From: Phallusia mammillata
Lineage: Eukaryota; Chordata; Ascidiacea; Phlebobranchia; Ascidiidae
NCBI GenBank assembly: GCA_003260075.1
Contig: QLIY01000546.1
Location: 44,861-108,860, forward strand
DNA length: 64,000 nt
Direction: 5' to 3'
Shown here: positions 25,101 to 38,031 of the stretch, one piece after another
Layout of the letters: each line of letters opens with the position of its first letter
Position numbering within the stretch: position 1 is the stretch's first letter
Program-made: the position numbers and the translations under genes
Notes under the pieces: generated by a model
Seen by the model: only the letters and a program-made list of their open reading frames with translations
What the model was told of the DNA's origin: nothing
The model's database searches: none

Positions 25101-28100
25101 AGCTGAATAAATCATATTTTTTCAATTCTATGATCTGATGCGCCAGGTAAAAAAATTTGAGTAAGACAGTTTAAGGTGATTAATCACAAAACGAAAGCTG
25201 AAATCATGATCTTAACAATAAATCATATTTTGCACAACACAGTGTAGGACGAGTGCATCAACTAACAGTCACTCATAAATCACTCATAAAATTTTGGTTT
25301 TAATTCTTTAAGTGTTCCCCTTATTTTGCTGTACAATAACTTAACCATGGAAATATTATATATTTCTTGTACTTAATAACTTTGTAAGCTGAAACTCATC
25401 GAACATACTCACCCCACCGTAGTCATGGTGATAAGCGCCCACCAGAACGATTCCGGAATACTTCGGAACTGCGTACCCGGCGCTCCGTACTCGGCGAAAT
25501 ACGCGATACTCGAAAACAAAACTGCAAGCACCATCTAAGCAACATATTACGTCATAAGCGAGACGTGTGACGTCATAAGGGAAGCAATAATGTCAAAAAG
25601 GAAAGCTTATATTTCGAAAAACAAACAGTTTGTATTTAGCAACGGATGAGCGCAGCGCAATTATCGGATAAATTATTAACGCCGGGAAATTGCGCTGAGC
25701 TCATCGGAGGATCTAGTCCCCAAATATTGGAAAGGTTGACGTCTGTGAAAATACGCAGGAATACAACACTGTAAAAGTTTTGCGCCGCCAATAAGTGGCT
25801 TGCAAATTGCCAAGGTGAATAATTCATTTGCGCGAGAATATTTCCAGGTAATGTTGCCTCCGAACATTGGCTGAGTCGGATTAATATTTGATGCAGCAAT
25901 TTTGTGTTGGACCAACGAGAAGTCTAATTGCACAGCCTTTGTGAGCCGCTCTGTTCAAAGGGTTGTATCGGAACGAAGCAAATCTATCGATCAACTGATC
26001 AGCTTTATTTAGTGGTTAATCCGGATGCGCGGACAACAAATCGCTGATCGTTGAGTTAATTACGTTTCAAATTGTTTGTGATTTTTGATTCTTATTAGTG
26101 ATGCACCGAACCCGCCTAAACAGGTTCGGGCCGAAACCGAATATTCGGCCACGAGGCCGAATAATTTCGTCCGAATCAGGCCGAACCTAAAAACCCCGTT
26201 TATATGAATGTTTCCAACTGAACCTTGTGTTGTTGATGCGAGTGAACTTAATTTTGACAAACCAAAATCACTTCACAATGCGGAAGTTCTAATAAACTTG
26301 CAATATTTTGTAGACAATGTGGCTCGTATTTTATAAACACGACAATTAGTTAATTTATGACGTTTCGTACTGGATAAAATTATAGTTTAGGCATTAATTC
26401 CATGCAATCAAAAAGTTTTTCAAAAAAAGTTCGGGCCGAAACCGAAACATCGAAAACGGCGTATTCGGCCGAAATGTTTCGGCCAACCGAAACTTCGGAG
26501 CATCACTAATTATTATCTTTAACTCTGTTAATAGCGTATAAACAAAAATCACAATTAACATTAATGCTGGTTTATCATTACTTCACATGACTCAGGTGGA
26601 TATAAACGGGTGTAACTGATGTAGCCTTCATATCAGGGGGGGGGGTCTTTAACTCTGTTATTAGCGTATAAACAAAAATCACAATTAACATTAATGCTTG
26701 TTTATCATTACTTCACGTGACTCAGGTGGATATAAACGGGTGTAACTGATGTAGCCTTCATATCACTGATGGTGGCATCAGCATTTGCCGAAACGTGCGA
26801 AATATAAAGCATGTCTTTTTACATCTATTTGGGCCGTAATTTTCACCATTAAACATTAATACAGAACAATTGATACTAGGCATGGATGTGCACTCTAGTC
26901 CTCATGTTGTTTGCGAGAATTTTTTAAACACAAATTTCATGAGGGCACATTTGTGTCGCATATGCTTTTACAGCTCCCTGTGTTTTGTTTGAGAACGAAA
27001 ACAAACATTGTGTTTTTCTGCTAGGGCGAATGTTAAAAACAATTTAACATTTTTGACATGAGATATCTGCAAGTTAATTTCTCGTTCACCTGAAAACAAA
27101 CAAGAAGAGAGAGAACCCTTGAACTCCGGAGTAAGGTCAAGCCAAGGATTCGGAATCCTCTCGAGTATCTAGATAATTTCAGGATTCGTAGCATCCGGAT
27201 CAAGCGAATCGTCCTGAAAAACAATGGAAAAAACCTTAGCAGTGTCTGGGTTGTAATGAGGTCCGAAATTTTGGCCCAAACCGTCCTAAATCCTAATGCA
27301 CCAGCTCTAACTTTATTTTTGTAGAAACAAGGGCCTGAAATATGCCTTTGAGTTGAGTTAAGTTTATTTCGCTTGGTGAAAGAAATCGAAACGACACAAT
27401 TAGGCACGAAAGTGAACTTTTACACGATAGTATTACAGCAAAAATGTGGCCGAGTGCAAACTAGAATAGACCAATCGACTTCAACTGAATGAATTGCTAC
27501 ATTGTCACTTTCCATCTTGGACGACATGGACACCAGAAATAATACTCTTCATGTTAAAATCACAAATAAAACCCTGAACCCTATTTCAACAAGGCCCGAA
27601 TAAGGCCTAAAAGTTAATGAAATTATTATGCAAATGAGGCCGACTTTGGAAACAGGGTCGATTCAAGCTTGATTTATTACACTCAAGTTCGAACCTGGCC
27701 CGATCACAACATCCCATCATAATGCATTGACTTACGCCGCATGAGTCACTTTTTTGATACAAGTTCAAGTCAACAAACTTGTGCTGCAGCAAAAAAATCC
27801 CTACATTGTACTTTATATAGGTTGTCACTGTAGTCAGCAATCGCAATTCCTGTTTTTTTTTCTGCAGACGTCAAGCCTACCTTAATATTGTAGCAGTTTG
27901 CGGTCTCAGCTGCGTTCGCGTCTCAATCGTTGTCACGATAAGAGTGATGAAGTAAGGCAAAATGGCGACTATGTCAATCAAGTTGAGAAAATTCTACGTT
28001 GAAAAAAACAAATATGAGATAGCAGAAAACTTTCGTGCGAAAATCTGCGTTATTGCTTCGTTTGTCAATAACCTAAAACTGAAGAAAGACGATGCCCTCG

Positions 28101-31095
28101 ACATATTTAAGCTCCTATACATAGAAGCCCTTCTACTTTACTCAATCAGGAAAGTATTACAGTACGCAAGGCCAATTGAAGGCGTTATACCGAATCACCA
28201 AGCATATAAGTCTGCCGTGATAGCTGATCTGCATAGACACTTCAAGGCTGATCCCAGTTATGAGTTTATGTTCATCTTAATCAATAAGGAAATAAATTAC
28301 CTGCCAGAGTAGAGGGTTTTACCTTAAAGAATTTTTTCTTGTCCGGGCAGCAAGTGAACCGAGCGACAAGTTCTATGAGAAACCACACAATGCATCCGGT
28401 TTCAATGAGAAACAGAACACCGGCCGGACTCCCCATCTTCGCCTCCAAAACAAACCACCCGTACTGGGACCGCTGTGACACGGTATCCAAAACCGGACAC
28501 AACTGGTGAAGAACTTGAAACACCTGCGCGCGTGATACCTCTATGACGTCACTATCATCATTCGATGACGTAATTCGCGTTCTTTTCCGTTTCGCTTCCG
28601 GTTGGTTTGTGCTCGCCGCGACAGTCGCCATTTGACTATGACGTAATTTGTGTTTTGTTGAGTCAGCGGAAACTGATGGTGACGTCATCGGCGTGACGGT
28701 GCAGTTTTTTAACATTGCTTCGACGCCTTTGCTTACGTCATAAAGCTGAAGCCAGCATCGCGCGGCCATGTAGCGGTACAAGAGATCAAGCTCTGCATTG
28801 GATTGACAAGCTGATGTGAGTTCAATCAAACTGTCGAAAACTTCCGTGAAATTATACAGTTGCAAAATAGGGACATCCCCGGCACTGTGATAGTTTCTGA
28901 CGTCACCGTTCATGTGCATGCTCGCTGACGTGGGATTGGAAATTTTGTTGAGAAGCAGATTGCAGGCGAACAATCCCGGATGTACCGACTCGGTTACATT
29001 GTGACTCAGCGATTCGAACTCGGGCAGCGTCTCGAGACAAAAGACAACGACGGAGAGAGTTATGACGAGCGCTGAGATGATGACAACCGCTTTAGCGTAC
29101 CACGAGCTGTCGCTGTCCTCAAACAACTGCCAGATCAAACGTCTCGTTTTCCCCTTGGGAAGATCCTTAATCTTCTCCTTGTAGAGAAGATCTTCGGATC
29201 GCAGGTAGTCCTCCAAAGAGTCGTAGTCGAACGAGTAAAACTTCAGCTCCTCCAGGAAGATCTCAAGCGGGACTTCATCCGGCCGACGGAGGACGTTATC
29301 CTTTTCATAGAAGTCCAAGATCGCGTCAAAAGTGCCCCGGTGCCGATCCAGGAAGAGCTCATCGCGTCTTCGATCGTAAAACTGCATTCTCCTCTCGCGG
29401 TTGCCTAACAACGTTTCCGGATGTTGCTCCAGGACGCGGGAGTCCACCTCGAATTTGCGTCCGGAGACGTTGATGAGGAGCCGGTGCTGATCCGGGATCG
29501 GGGTCGGAAAGTAGGGTGAGGGTGAATCGCGGGGACCCCTACCGTGTTTGCCTCGCTTCAGTTTGTTCCAATTCACTTTACGAGGAGGTTCGATGTTTTT
29601 TGGAATTGTTTTTCGCTGATTGTTCTTTGGTGGTCTAAGGAGGATCTTTCTACAAAAAATGTGACAAGTGTTCATCGTTTTGTGTGAATTACATATCAGC
29701 GTTTTACCAAAGCGTTGCTTGGTTGATTGCATCAACTAAAGTGAAGTTCAAGCATAACTTCGAACTATAACTAAAACGCTATTTGTCAAAAATTGCCGCT
29801 AAAACCAGAGTTTTTATCACATAGAAAATATCGACGTATTTAGCTTTTTGACAAATCAGCAAAAAGCTGCACTAAAGCCAAAAAAACAATAAAATTTCCG
29901 CGCAACAAACCTTACCGTAATTGGGGTTTTCCCACCACTCCACATTCTGACAGTGTTTCGGCGCTGGATGTTCTGTACTCTGACGTCATAGATGAGGGGT
30001 AGGAGGGCGATTTAAGGTTGTTCGATTGTTGCGTCACACAGTACCGACGTTTCTGAAGTGGCGGACGTCGTTGACTGATTTTCTGCGAAGGAAAACTGTT
30101 TTTAACAAGTGTGTGGGACGAGTGGGTATTCTGCTTTAAACGATCAATGTTAAAAAAAAACTTTTAAACGTTAATCATAAATCCTAGAATGTTGATTCTG
30201 GAAATCATTTGCTATTCTGTTACCATTGTTGTGACGATTCCAATCTTACATATTATATGATCACATATTTGGAAACGTTTGTTTGAAGGGTTAAGTCAGT
30301 TATCTTTAGTAAAGAACAAATATAATTCGCTCATGCAAGCATCTTCAGATTCTATTCAAATAAGACACTAAATGCTTTTGTTCTTTCCAAGATCGCTATC
30401 TGATATTAGCCCTGGAACAAACGTTTCCAAACTTGTGACTTAGAAACATAAATCATTAACAGGGAACGTAAATACATTATTTCCAAACTTTTACAAGCTT
30501 GGAAAACACTGGCTAAGTTAGGCTGTAGTCCTGAATGTATTATGTTTAAATTGAGCCTAACAGCTAATAATGGCAAAGTTAACGCCATTAGTCTAAAGCA
30601 AGCCAGTTTGATTACTTACGCCTTTAGCAGTTTGTACCGATTTCATGATTGGTTTGTCAAATCTCCCTTTATAAACTTACTGACCTTACGCCTCAGTAGC
30701 ACCGTCGAGTCGGCCGCGTCTTCTTCGTCCGAACTCTTCCGAAGTTCTCCGATCTTTTCCGAACGTCTCGCTAATGGCAAAAACTGGGCCGCGTGTCCAT
30801 CAGGGGTCGATGCATCGGTTGTGGGCCCGTTATCGTGCGAGTACGATAATTTATCGCTGCTGACAGCACTAGACGATATTGACGACGACTCACCGATTTC
30901 CGGGCATTCGCTAATCGCTTTTGGGCAAAGAAATTTCTCCCCGGCTCCGAATGACGTAGCACCCGACAATCTATCGTTGGATGTCTCACATGACGTCATC
31001 GATGACGTCACCGAGTTGGTGGAGGGCTGGCTCGAGTCGGTTTGCCACTCGCGATGGGTTCGGTAAAACGCGGATCGTTTTTCGTGTCCGTTCAT
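22134..31095 (-). CDS. Voltage-gated K+ channel, Kv1/Shaker-like
   Basis: Exons: 31095-30685 (tentative N-terminus), 30052-29916, 29649-28323, 27993-27881, 27213-27090, 25534-25413, 23927-23793, 23021-22913 and 22352-22134. All join in phase. The total is 898 residues, or 740 if translation starts at the Met at 29989. Order: T1 tetramerisation domain ([31 protein letters not shown]), S1 ([23 protein letters not shown]), a linker of about 200 residues, S2 ([20 protein letters not shown]), S3 ([15 protein letters not shown]), S4 ([17 protein letters not shown]), pore ([17 protein letters not shown]) and S6 ([20 protein letters not shown]). PVPVIVSNF and the S4 pattern point to Kv1 rather than Kv2-4. 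It forms tetrameric delayed-rectifier or A-type channels in excitable cells. Oddities are the linker, normally much shorter, with NVT, NFT and NCT sites and a basic KRKR stretch, and an intron that splits the first filter glycine. The first exon is the weakest call. Confidence 0.9.
22680..22785. repeat. tRNA-derived repeat fragment
   Basis: The stretch with 'aggttcgaacccaggacg', 'cggggacgaatctcgat' and 'cgccagaccattcgacc' resembles the B-box side of a tRNA-derived SINE. Related words occur at 35527-35580 and 43050-43085. It is not a functional tRNA. Confidence 0.4.
23473..23685. mobile_element. hAT-like MITE in Kv intron
   Basis: The ends are 'agtggttctcaaac' and 'gtttgagaactg'. The flanks GATTATGG (23465-23472) and CATTATGG (23686-23693) match at 7 of 8 bases. 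It is the same family as the element in opsin intron 6. Confidence 0.75.
26096..26508. mobile_element. hAT-like MITE, 'TAGTGATGCACCGAA' family
   Basis: The ends are 'tagtgatgcaccgaac' and 'acttcggagcatcacta', flanked by ATTCTTAT and ATTATTAT (7 of 8). The inner part is rich in 'ttcggccgaa' palindromes. It is the same family as 52802-53283 and lies in the Kv intron before the pore exon. Confidence 0.7.
26513..26815. repeat. G-run duplication with degraded hammerhead-like motif
   Basis: The block 'tctttaactctgttaatag' to 'gtagccttcatatca' is present before and after a run of about 10 G near 26636. After the second copy comes 'ctgatggtggcatcagcatt' and 'tgccgaaacg', a one-base-off version of the hammerhead-like core found at 33790. 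Confidence 0.65.
28145..28275. repeat. Dispersed repeat fragment
   Basis: The words 'acgcaaggccaattgaaggc', 'taccgaatcaccaagcat' and 'gctgatcccagttatgagtt' recur in this order or inverted at 4080-4200, 41570-41625, 49435-49560 and 49790-49925. It is probably a SINE-type family. It supplies most of a spurious plus-strand open frame at 27962-28312. Confidence 0.55.
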
Positions 31096-31256
31096 TCCTC
31101 GCGGATACGAAGCTGCTCCGCAAAAATCTCACATGGGGGGGGGGAGGCTGACTCGAGTCGGTTTGCCACTCGCGATGGGTTCGGTAGAACGTGGATCGTT
31201 TTTCGTGTCCGTTCATTCCTCGCGGATACGAAGCTGTTCCGCAAAAATCTCACATT
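31021..31256. repeat. G-run duplication at Kv 5' exon
   Basis: The copies 31021-31134 and 31145-31256 flank 10 G and share 'tcgagtcggtttgccactcg' and 'tcctcgcggatacgaagctg'. The start of the tentative Kv N-terminal exon lies inside, so its ATG and upstream context are uncertain. Confidence 0.75.
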
Positions 31257-32022
31257 TTCTCGTTGTTTCTCACAACGTGCCCCGGTTTCACAATCCGATT
31301 AACTTTGAGGTTTCATTCCATCAATATAAAACTCGTCAGACGAGGAAACAGTTTGCTGAACGAAACCTTGAAAAGTTGGATAACTTAATAAGCCCTCTAT
31401 AGTTCCTGAAACACAAAATTAGTAAGCTTTGCTACGAATGGTGCTTAGCAAGCCAAACGTGCTGTTAGATAACTTAACATGCACTTTAGTATGCGAAAGA
31501 CAAAATTATCTACATGTAAAGAAAAGGACCTAGTATTCAAATACAGCTACAAAAACTTGCAAGTTACAGCACTATTAGATAGCTACAGTGATTTAACTTA
31601 TACGCCACGTGCCAACTGCGTTTTCGTCACCAGTACACAACATATGCGGAGCCTCGTTAACTCAAGGGGATTGTATCAGATTGCAAGAAACACCGGCACA
31701 GCGGTGGAGGAATTAATATTGGCCCACACAAGACAGGCGATAAATTATGAAGTGAAATACTAAACAAATTTGGAAGCCGATATCAATACTACAAACTACA
31801 AAATCTAAAATCTAATTGACGATTTTTCAACTTCTAACATCACAGAAAACGAAACAAAACAACAATCAATACTAACCAATCTTTCACCAATAAACGTACC
31901 CCTGGTCCTAACGTCTTTACTAAAACAGTGTATCAAACACAGTTTTTGACAAACTACTGCCATATAACACAATACCTCACACTGATTCTTTTATACTCGA
32001 ATTCATTCAGCTAATGTTAAAC

Positions 32023-32277
32023 CAGTGTTTCCCAACTCCTTTCGAAAAATTTCTCCTTTAACGATTCAAATCACTTTCATTCTTCCCTAATATACTACAT
32101 AGCAGATGCTAAACCATGCTGAAAGGATTATTTAAATTTGTTTTTTATCAACTTCACAGGTTGTGCTCCTGAAGCTGAAGTGTCTATGTACAAACCACAT
32201 GTAAATTGAGTAAATTCTTCCCTCACGTTTTAAAATTCCCCTCTTGGGAGGAAACCCTCCCCGGTTAGGAACCACTG
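32023..32277. mobile_element. hAT-like MITE remnant
   Basis: The ends are 'cagtgtttcccaactcc' and 'ggttaggaaccactg'. The flanks TGTTAAAC and CGTTAGAC match at 6 of 8 bases. The short inner part is non-coding, consistent with an older copy. Confidence 0.55.
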
Positions 32278-33789
32278 CGTTAGACTAACGCAATATGTTG
32301 TTTTACCTTATAAACGTCAAATGGTGCCTCAATTAGTTACAGACATGCTCTTGCAAATCCGGCTACGTTTCAGTGTCTTAAAACGTATTTTTATTTATAT
32401 GTGGGTAATGGACGTTTCAATTAGTTATGCTGGCAAACGATTCTATGCTGCATTACGATTTCGCCTACGTTATACAACGCAGTAAAAGAAAGCTGCTTTG
32501 CGTTTTACTGCGGGTTAACAACTGTTTTTTTCCTGGTGATCATTTATGCTGGTTCATCCTAATTGCCTATTATCTTTATGTTTATAACGTGTTTAAATGG
32601 AAATATGCTTTTCGGTTTTCTAACCACCCTCTTTACCCGCGTTTCTTGCTTCTTGCACATTCTAGCCTGAACCCTTTCTTGTCTGTTTCACAGGTAAATG
32701 AGTTCACCCTGGATTTCACTTGCTATAGATCTACATTTAATAGAATGAATTATATACACTTTGCAGTTTAAATAGACAAATCTTTTTTTGGTTTTCTTTT
32801 ACTCATGGGTTCCTCTGTTGGTCTTCTTAATTTTATTTGAACATTGCTTTTTTTTTAGGAGGAGGATCGCATTAAGTTCTAGTTTCAACCATAACGTATA
32901 CCTAAATCGCTTTGTTCTCAAGTATCTTATTATAACCTAAATTTACAACTAATTTTCTTTTTTCTATACGTTTCATCTTCAGGCCCGTCTTTGCGGTTTG
33001 CTTTTATGGTCTATCGTTAGCGTTTCCGTGATCCACAACGTACGCCATGCACAGCCACCATAGCCAGCCGTCGCATGGCCGGGAGCTTATGGGAGGCTTC
33101 TGACGAGCTCGGTCGTCTGTCTGGACTTCTTAATTAAAAATTAATACGCTTTTGGCGTCACGACGTGTGCAAATTCTCTGCACATTGCTGATAAATTATT
33201 CACGTTGTCGACCATAAGCGACGGGGCTGTTTGGGGTATGACTTCCGTATAAGAAACTTAATATTTTCACAACAAACAAAACGGTAAACTTCTTAAATAT
33301 TTACAGTTTAATTTTGCGTTTTTGACCCATCTTCCTTACAACTGTAGCTGATTTGCTATACCGGTGTAGTCTTGCAATAACCTGGTGTAATATTTGAAAC
33401 AAATAAGCACCTGCCTGCCGCCTAATTATCTGATACTATGTAAAAACGATATGTTTGCTACTACAAATCACAAATACGATATCAAGAAGCCTTTAAGATT
33501 CTACCTGCAATTTATTTACCAAAATCTAGCAGGATATTCAAAACGTTTCAAAAACCGCGCTGCAACCTTTGCATTTCATATGCCAACATTTTTTTCAAAA
33601 TGCAATCTAGAAGCCTTACGAAAATTTCCAATAACTAGGGGGGGGGGAAGTTTTTAAGTTTCTACCTACAATTCTGCGCACCTTTTTTATCCATCGTTTT
33701 CATGCGACGCTTGTTTCGCACCTTTTTATCATTCTTTTATGCGACTAAAGTGTATATAAATGGGTGCAATTGATGTGGCCTTCATATCA

Positions 33790-33817
33790 CTGATGATGGC
33801 ATGAGCATTTGCCGAAA
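33790..33817 (+). ncRNA. Hammerhead-ribozyme-like core in dispersed repeat
   Basis: CTGATGA, then a short hairpin with GGCA/TGCC, then GAAA is the order of the hammerhead catalytic core and stem II. It is followed by 'cgtttgaacaataaagcatg' and 'ctatttgggccgttatttt', a tail repeated with the motif at 26760, 43860, 53490, 56890 and 63860. Stems I and III and cleavage could not be established by eye. Confidence 0.4.
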
Positions 33818-35509
33818 CGTTTGAACAATAAAGCATGTTGCTTTTTACGTCTATTTGGGCCGTTATTTTCACCATTATACCTACAATTTTTTTGACAAAA
33901 TCTAACAGGTAACCGCGCTGCAACCTTTGCATTTAATATGCCAACATTTTTTCAAAATGCAATCTAGAAGCCTTACGAAAATTTCCAATAACTAATCAAT
34001 TTAGGATTAACCTTCCACAGGAGATGGAATGCGTACAGGTGCAGAAATACGAAATCACATATACATTAGAGGCTTGCAATCAAATTGCATATTGAAGCAA
34101 TAGAACCTTTATTCAACAAAGGCACCGTATAATTTAACATCTGTAAAGCCACATAGATTCTAATTCAAACAATCCACTTTTACTGTTGCGTGTTGTCTGG
34201 CACTTCGATGTTGCTTTGGTTTCTTCCGACATAGGGGGGGGGGCTACATTAGAGGCTTGCAATCAAAATATATATTTTTTGAAGCAATATAATCTTTATT
34301 CAACAAAGGCACCGTATAATTTGACATCTGTAAAGCCACATAGATTCTAATTCAAACAATCCACTTTTACTATTGCGTGTTGTCTGGCACTTCGATGTTG
34401 CTTTGGTTTCTTCCGACATATCAAATATTTTGCTATTACTTCGTTTTCGTCTACTGTAGGAGACAAAGATTTGAATATCACAACAAAGACACTTACCCCA
34501 CAACTCGATCAAGGTTAACTTGAAGGTCAAAGGACGGCATTTGTCAAAGCAATTTGTTTGCCTGGTTAGGTTCAGAATGATTACGTTCTCCTTTGTGCGA
34601 CGTTTAACTGAAGCGGATATACAAAGCGTTTATCGATTGACGCGCGATTGATTGACTTTCCTAGAATGCCGCGATTGTGACAAAACAACCCTTTCATTGA
34701 ACCTTTGTTTTGTTTCTACAAATAGTATTTCCCTATGGGATTTTTTCGATTTACTCTTAAAACCTTGTTAAGGAAGCTTTGTTGTTGTTTTTTGCTCAGT
34801 AGTTTATTTGATGTAATACCAAGTTTAACGTTGTACCGGATGGCTTGCTTTTTTGCGCCACGATTTTGCTTCAAGCTAAATAACGGGTCTAGATTTTTGG
34901 ACGTTGCCTTTTTTCTTATCCAGAAATGCAGAAAATGTTAAAATTTTTTTTCTTTTTTACTTTTTTCCTGTAATAGAAAGTCACATACCACGAAAAAACG
35001 CAACCATTTGGCGACTGTTGCAAATTTAAGCATCCATAAACTTCTATGCTATAATAACATTTGTTTGTGGTTATATATCTACGATTTTACACTATTACGG
35101 TGCAATGAACCAAGCCATTGGATTTGCACAATTAGCCTACTTGACCAGATCCACGTATGACATTTTTTAAATACAAATGAGGGACTGCGACCACTTTGTA
35201 TGGGATAACCCAAAATAAAACATTCCAATGCAACATATGCAATGTTTAAACTTTTGTTTTTCAAAACATAAAGCTAAACTAAATAAAACTGTACCAGGAA
35301 TTGTTTTGCGAAAACCCGTAAGACAAAGTCCCATGGCCACAACAAAGCTACAAAATGCAACTAAACAAAAAATATCGAGGTAAAAGCGTAAAGTCGTGTA
35401 ATTTCTTTGTTTACATCTGTGTGTTTTTTAGCATATTTTCATTTCAAGATTTCTTGAGTAAAAGAAATGGCGTTCTGTATCGGTTGTGACATTCGGCCAA
35501 GTTCCTGCT

Positions 35510-35590
35510 CAATGTTTCTTTTTTTCACGGGGTTCGAACCTAGGACGTTCCGCGCTAGGCCATTCGGCCAAGTTCCTGCCTAATGTTTTA
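35510..35590. repeat. tRNA-derived repeat fragment
   Basis: This contains 'cacggggttcgaacctagga' and, twice nearby, 'ggccattcggccaagttcct'. The B-box-like TTCGAA and surrounding words match those at 43045-43085, so this is probably a SINE fragment. Confidence 0.4.
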
Positions 35591-38031
35591 AGTCAGATAT
35601 GTTGTCAAAGTGGGCACCAGCGCCCTCCGGGGGTCGTTTGCATTTGTAAAGGGAGCGCTTTATAATAAATGGGCTATTTCGAAAACTGGGTAAATCTTGA
35701 CAGTAGAACATCTGGAACTGAGGAAAATTTATTCGAAATCTTTCATAAGCAATTTAGACCAACACAATCAATTTGATGCGGGGGGGGGGCGCTATAATAA
35801 CATTTGTTTGCAGTTATATATCTACGATTTTACACTATTATGGTGCAATGAACCAAGGCATTCGATTTGCACAACTACTTGACAAACTCCCCGTATGACA
35901 CATATTTTAAACACAAATGAGGGACTGCGACCACTTTGTATAGGATAACCCAAAATAAAACATTCCAATGCAACGTACATATGCAATGTTCAAACTTTTG
36001 TTTTTCAAAACATAAAAAAACATAAAGCTAAACTAAATAAAACTGTACGAGGAATTGTTTTGCGAAAACCCGTAAGACAAAGTCCCATGGCCACAACGGG
36101 GGGGGGGGTTTTAAGTCAGATATGTTGTCAAAGTAGGCACCAGCGCCCTCCGGGGGTCGTTTGCATTTGTAAAGGGAGCGCTTTATAATAAATGGGCTAT
36201 TTCGAAAACTGGGTAAATCTTGACAGTAGAACATCTGGAACTGAGGAAAATTTATTCGAAATCTTTCATAAGCAATTTAGACCAACACAATCAATTTGAT
36301 GCAATGTTTTCGAAATACGATCACTACTTAACACATAATCTAAGATCCGAATTTATTAATCTGGTTTCAGCGTACCCACCACAACACATTTTTCATTTAA
36401 AAGTTTTTTAAATCAAACAGCTACTAAGGAGGCGGTGCAGAACAAAAATTTACAACCACTGCGTTATTTGAAATTACGTTTTTATTTCTGTGATCTAAAA
36501 AGTGGCCTTAAATGCAATAGAGCAGTGTTAAAAAATTGTTAAAAAATTACCGAAATATTTAAGATGTCCTGCAAATTTGCGTAATGAATTGTATTTGCAA
36601 CTCCACTACAGACATCATAATAAATTGTCTGGAAAGTTCCATGCGGAAATGGGGGGGGGGACCACCACAACACTTTTTTCATTTAAAAAAAGTGGCCTTA
36701 AATGCAATAAGAGCAGTCCTAATGTTAAAAAATTACTGAAATATTTAAGAGCTCCTGTAAATTTGTGTAATAAATTGTATTTGCAACGCCACTACAGACA
36801 TCATAATAAATTGTCTGGAAAGTTCCATGCGGAAATGAGGTCATAAGGAATGAGCGCAGAATGGTTTGTCCGGAAAAATAAATAAAGTGTGCAATAAACA
36901 ACCATATATTACGCGTTTGTGAAATGAAGTTGCTGATCTAAACATTGCTTGTTTAATTTTATTTATTATGACATTTAAAAAAAAAAACGTAATAAATGCA
37001 ACAATTCCAACACCAGATTTTTATTTCTTTGCAATAAATATCTTCATCTGATGGGATTTTTCTGACAGCTGTTTGGTTGGATTTTCGTTTTTTTGTCACA
37101 TTGTTGTAGTTACTGTAGTAGTAATTTCGAGACGCCGGTCTTCTTGTTTGTGTGGGTTATTTTGGGGGGGGGGTTATTATTACAGTTTAAAAAACGTAAT
37201 AAACGCAACAATTCCAACACCAGATTTTTTATTTTTTTGCAATAAATATCTTCATCTCATGGGATTTTTCTGACAGCTGTTTGGCTGGATTTTCGTTTTT
37301 TGTCACATTTTGTAGTAATTTCGAGACGCCGGTCTTGTTTGTGTGGGTTATTTTTAGTGTAGGTAATAAAGGCATGTTTTGCGTTTGTACTTGGTGCTAG
37401 GATCCAAGAACGCGGCTCTTTTTGTTTGCAAGTAGTAACTGCAAAGTATACATGAGTTCTTTGAATTCTTGTAAATATTGTAAAATAACAAAAATATGTG
37501 GATTGTAGTTTTGTGTTTATTTCTGTAAGTTAATATAGGCTGTGGTAGTTAATATTATATTTTGTGTACAGCATGTACAAAAATACAGGAAAAACATAAA
37601 AGAGGTATTTCCAATTGGTCCTTTTTGCCAATTTTTATGTTTTACGTTCACTTGCTAATTTTTGGGGGGGGGGGGAATGTTTTGCGTTTGTACTTGGTGC
37701 TAGGATCCAAGAACGCGACTCTGTTTGTTTGCAAGTAGTAACTGCAAAGTATACATGAGTTCTTTGATTTCTTGTAAATATTGTAAAATAACAAAAATAT
37801 GTGGATTGTGGTTTTGTGTTTATTTCTGTAAGTTAATATAGGCTGTAGTAGTTAAGTTTATATTTTGTGTATCACAGCATGTACAAAAATACAGGAAAAA
37901 CATAAAAGAGGTATTTCCAACTGGTCCTTTTTGCCAATTTTTATGTTTTACGTTCACTTGCTAATTTTTATTCTATGTACCAACCAATGTGTTTTAGATT
38001 TTGTAGGCTACTAACTTATTTGCACTTTATA

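Larger units (their letters stand above)
31257..38031. other. Gene-poor interval rich in G-run duplications
   Basis: No exon set could be joined here. G runs with copied flanks lie near 33639, 34234, 35780, 36099, 36651, 37165 and 37664. Copies that share 'ttgtcaaagtgggcaccagc', 'gaacatctggaactgaggaa' and 'ggaaaaacataaaagaggta' are easy to pair. The open frames at 31479-31763 and 32427-32771 have no motif and sit in AT-rich DNA. The last few hundred bases should hold the AHSA1 promoter and 5' UTR, which is partly duplicated. Confidence 0.5.

Noticed and set aside
27962..28312. 116-codon plus-strand open frame
   Set aside because: Its second half is a dispersed repeat and its first half is the reverse of the Kv S3 exon.
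30542..31066. 174-codon plus-strand open frame
   Set aside because: It overlaps the proposed Kv N-terminal exon on the minus strand. The minus reading joins downstream exons in phase; the plus reading has no partner.
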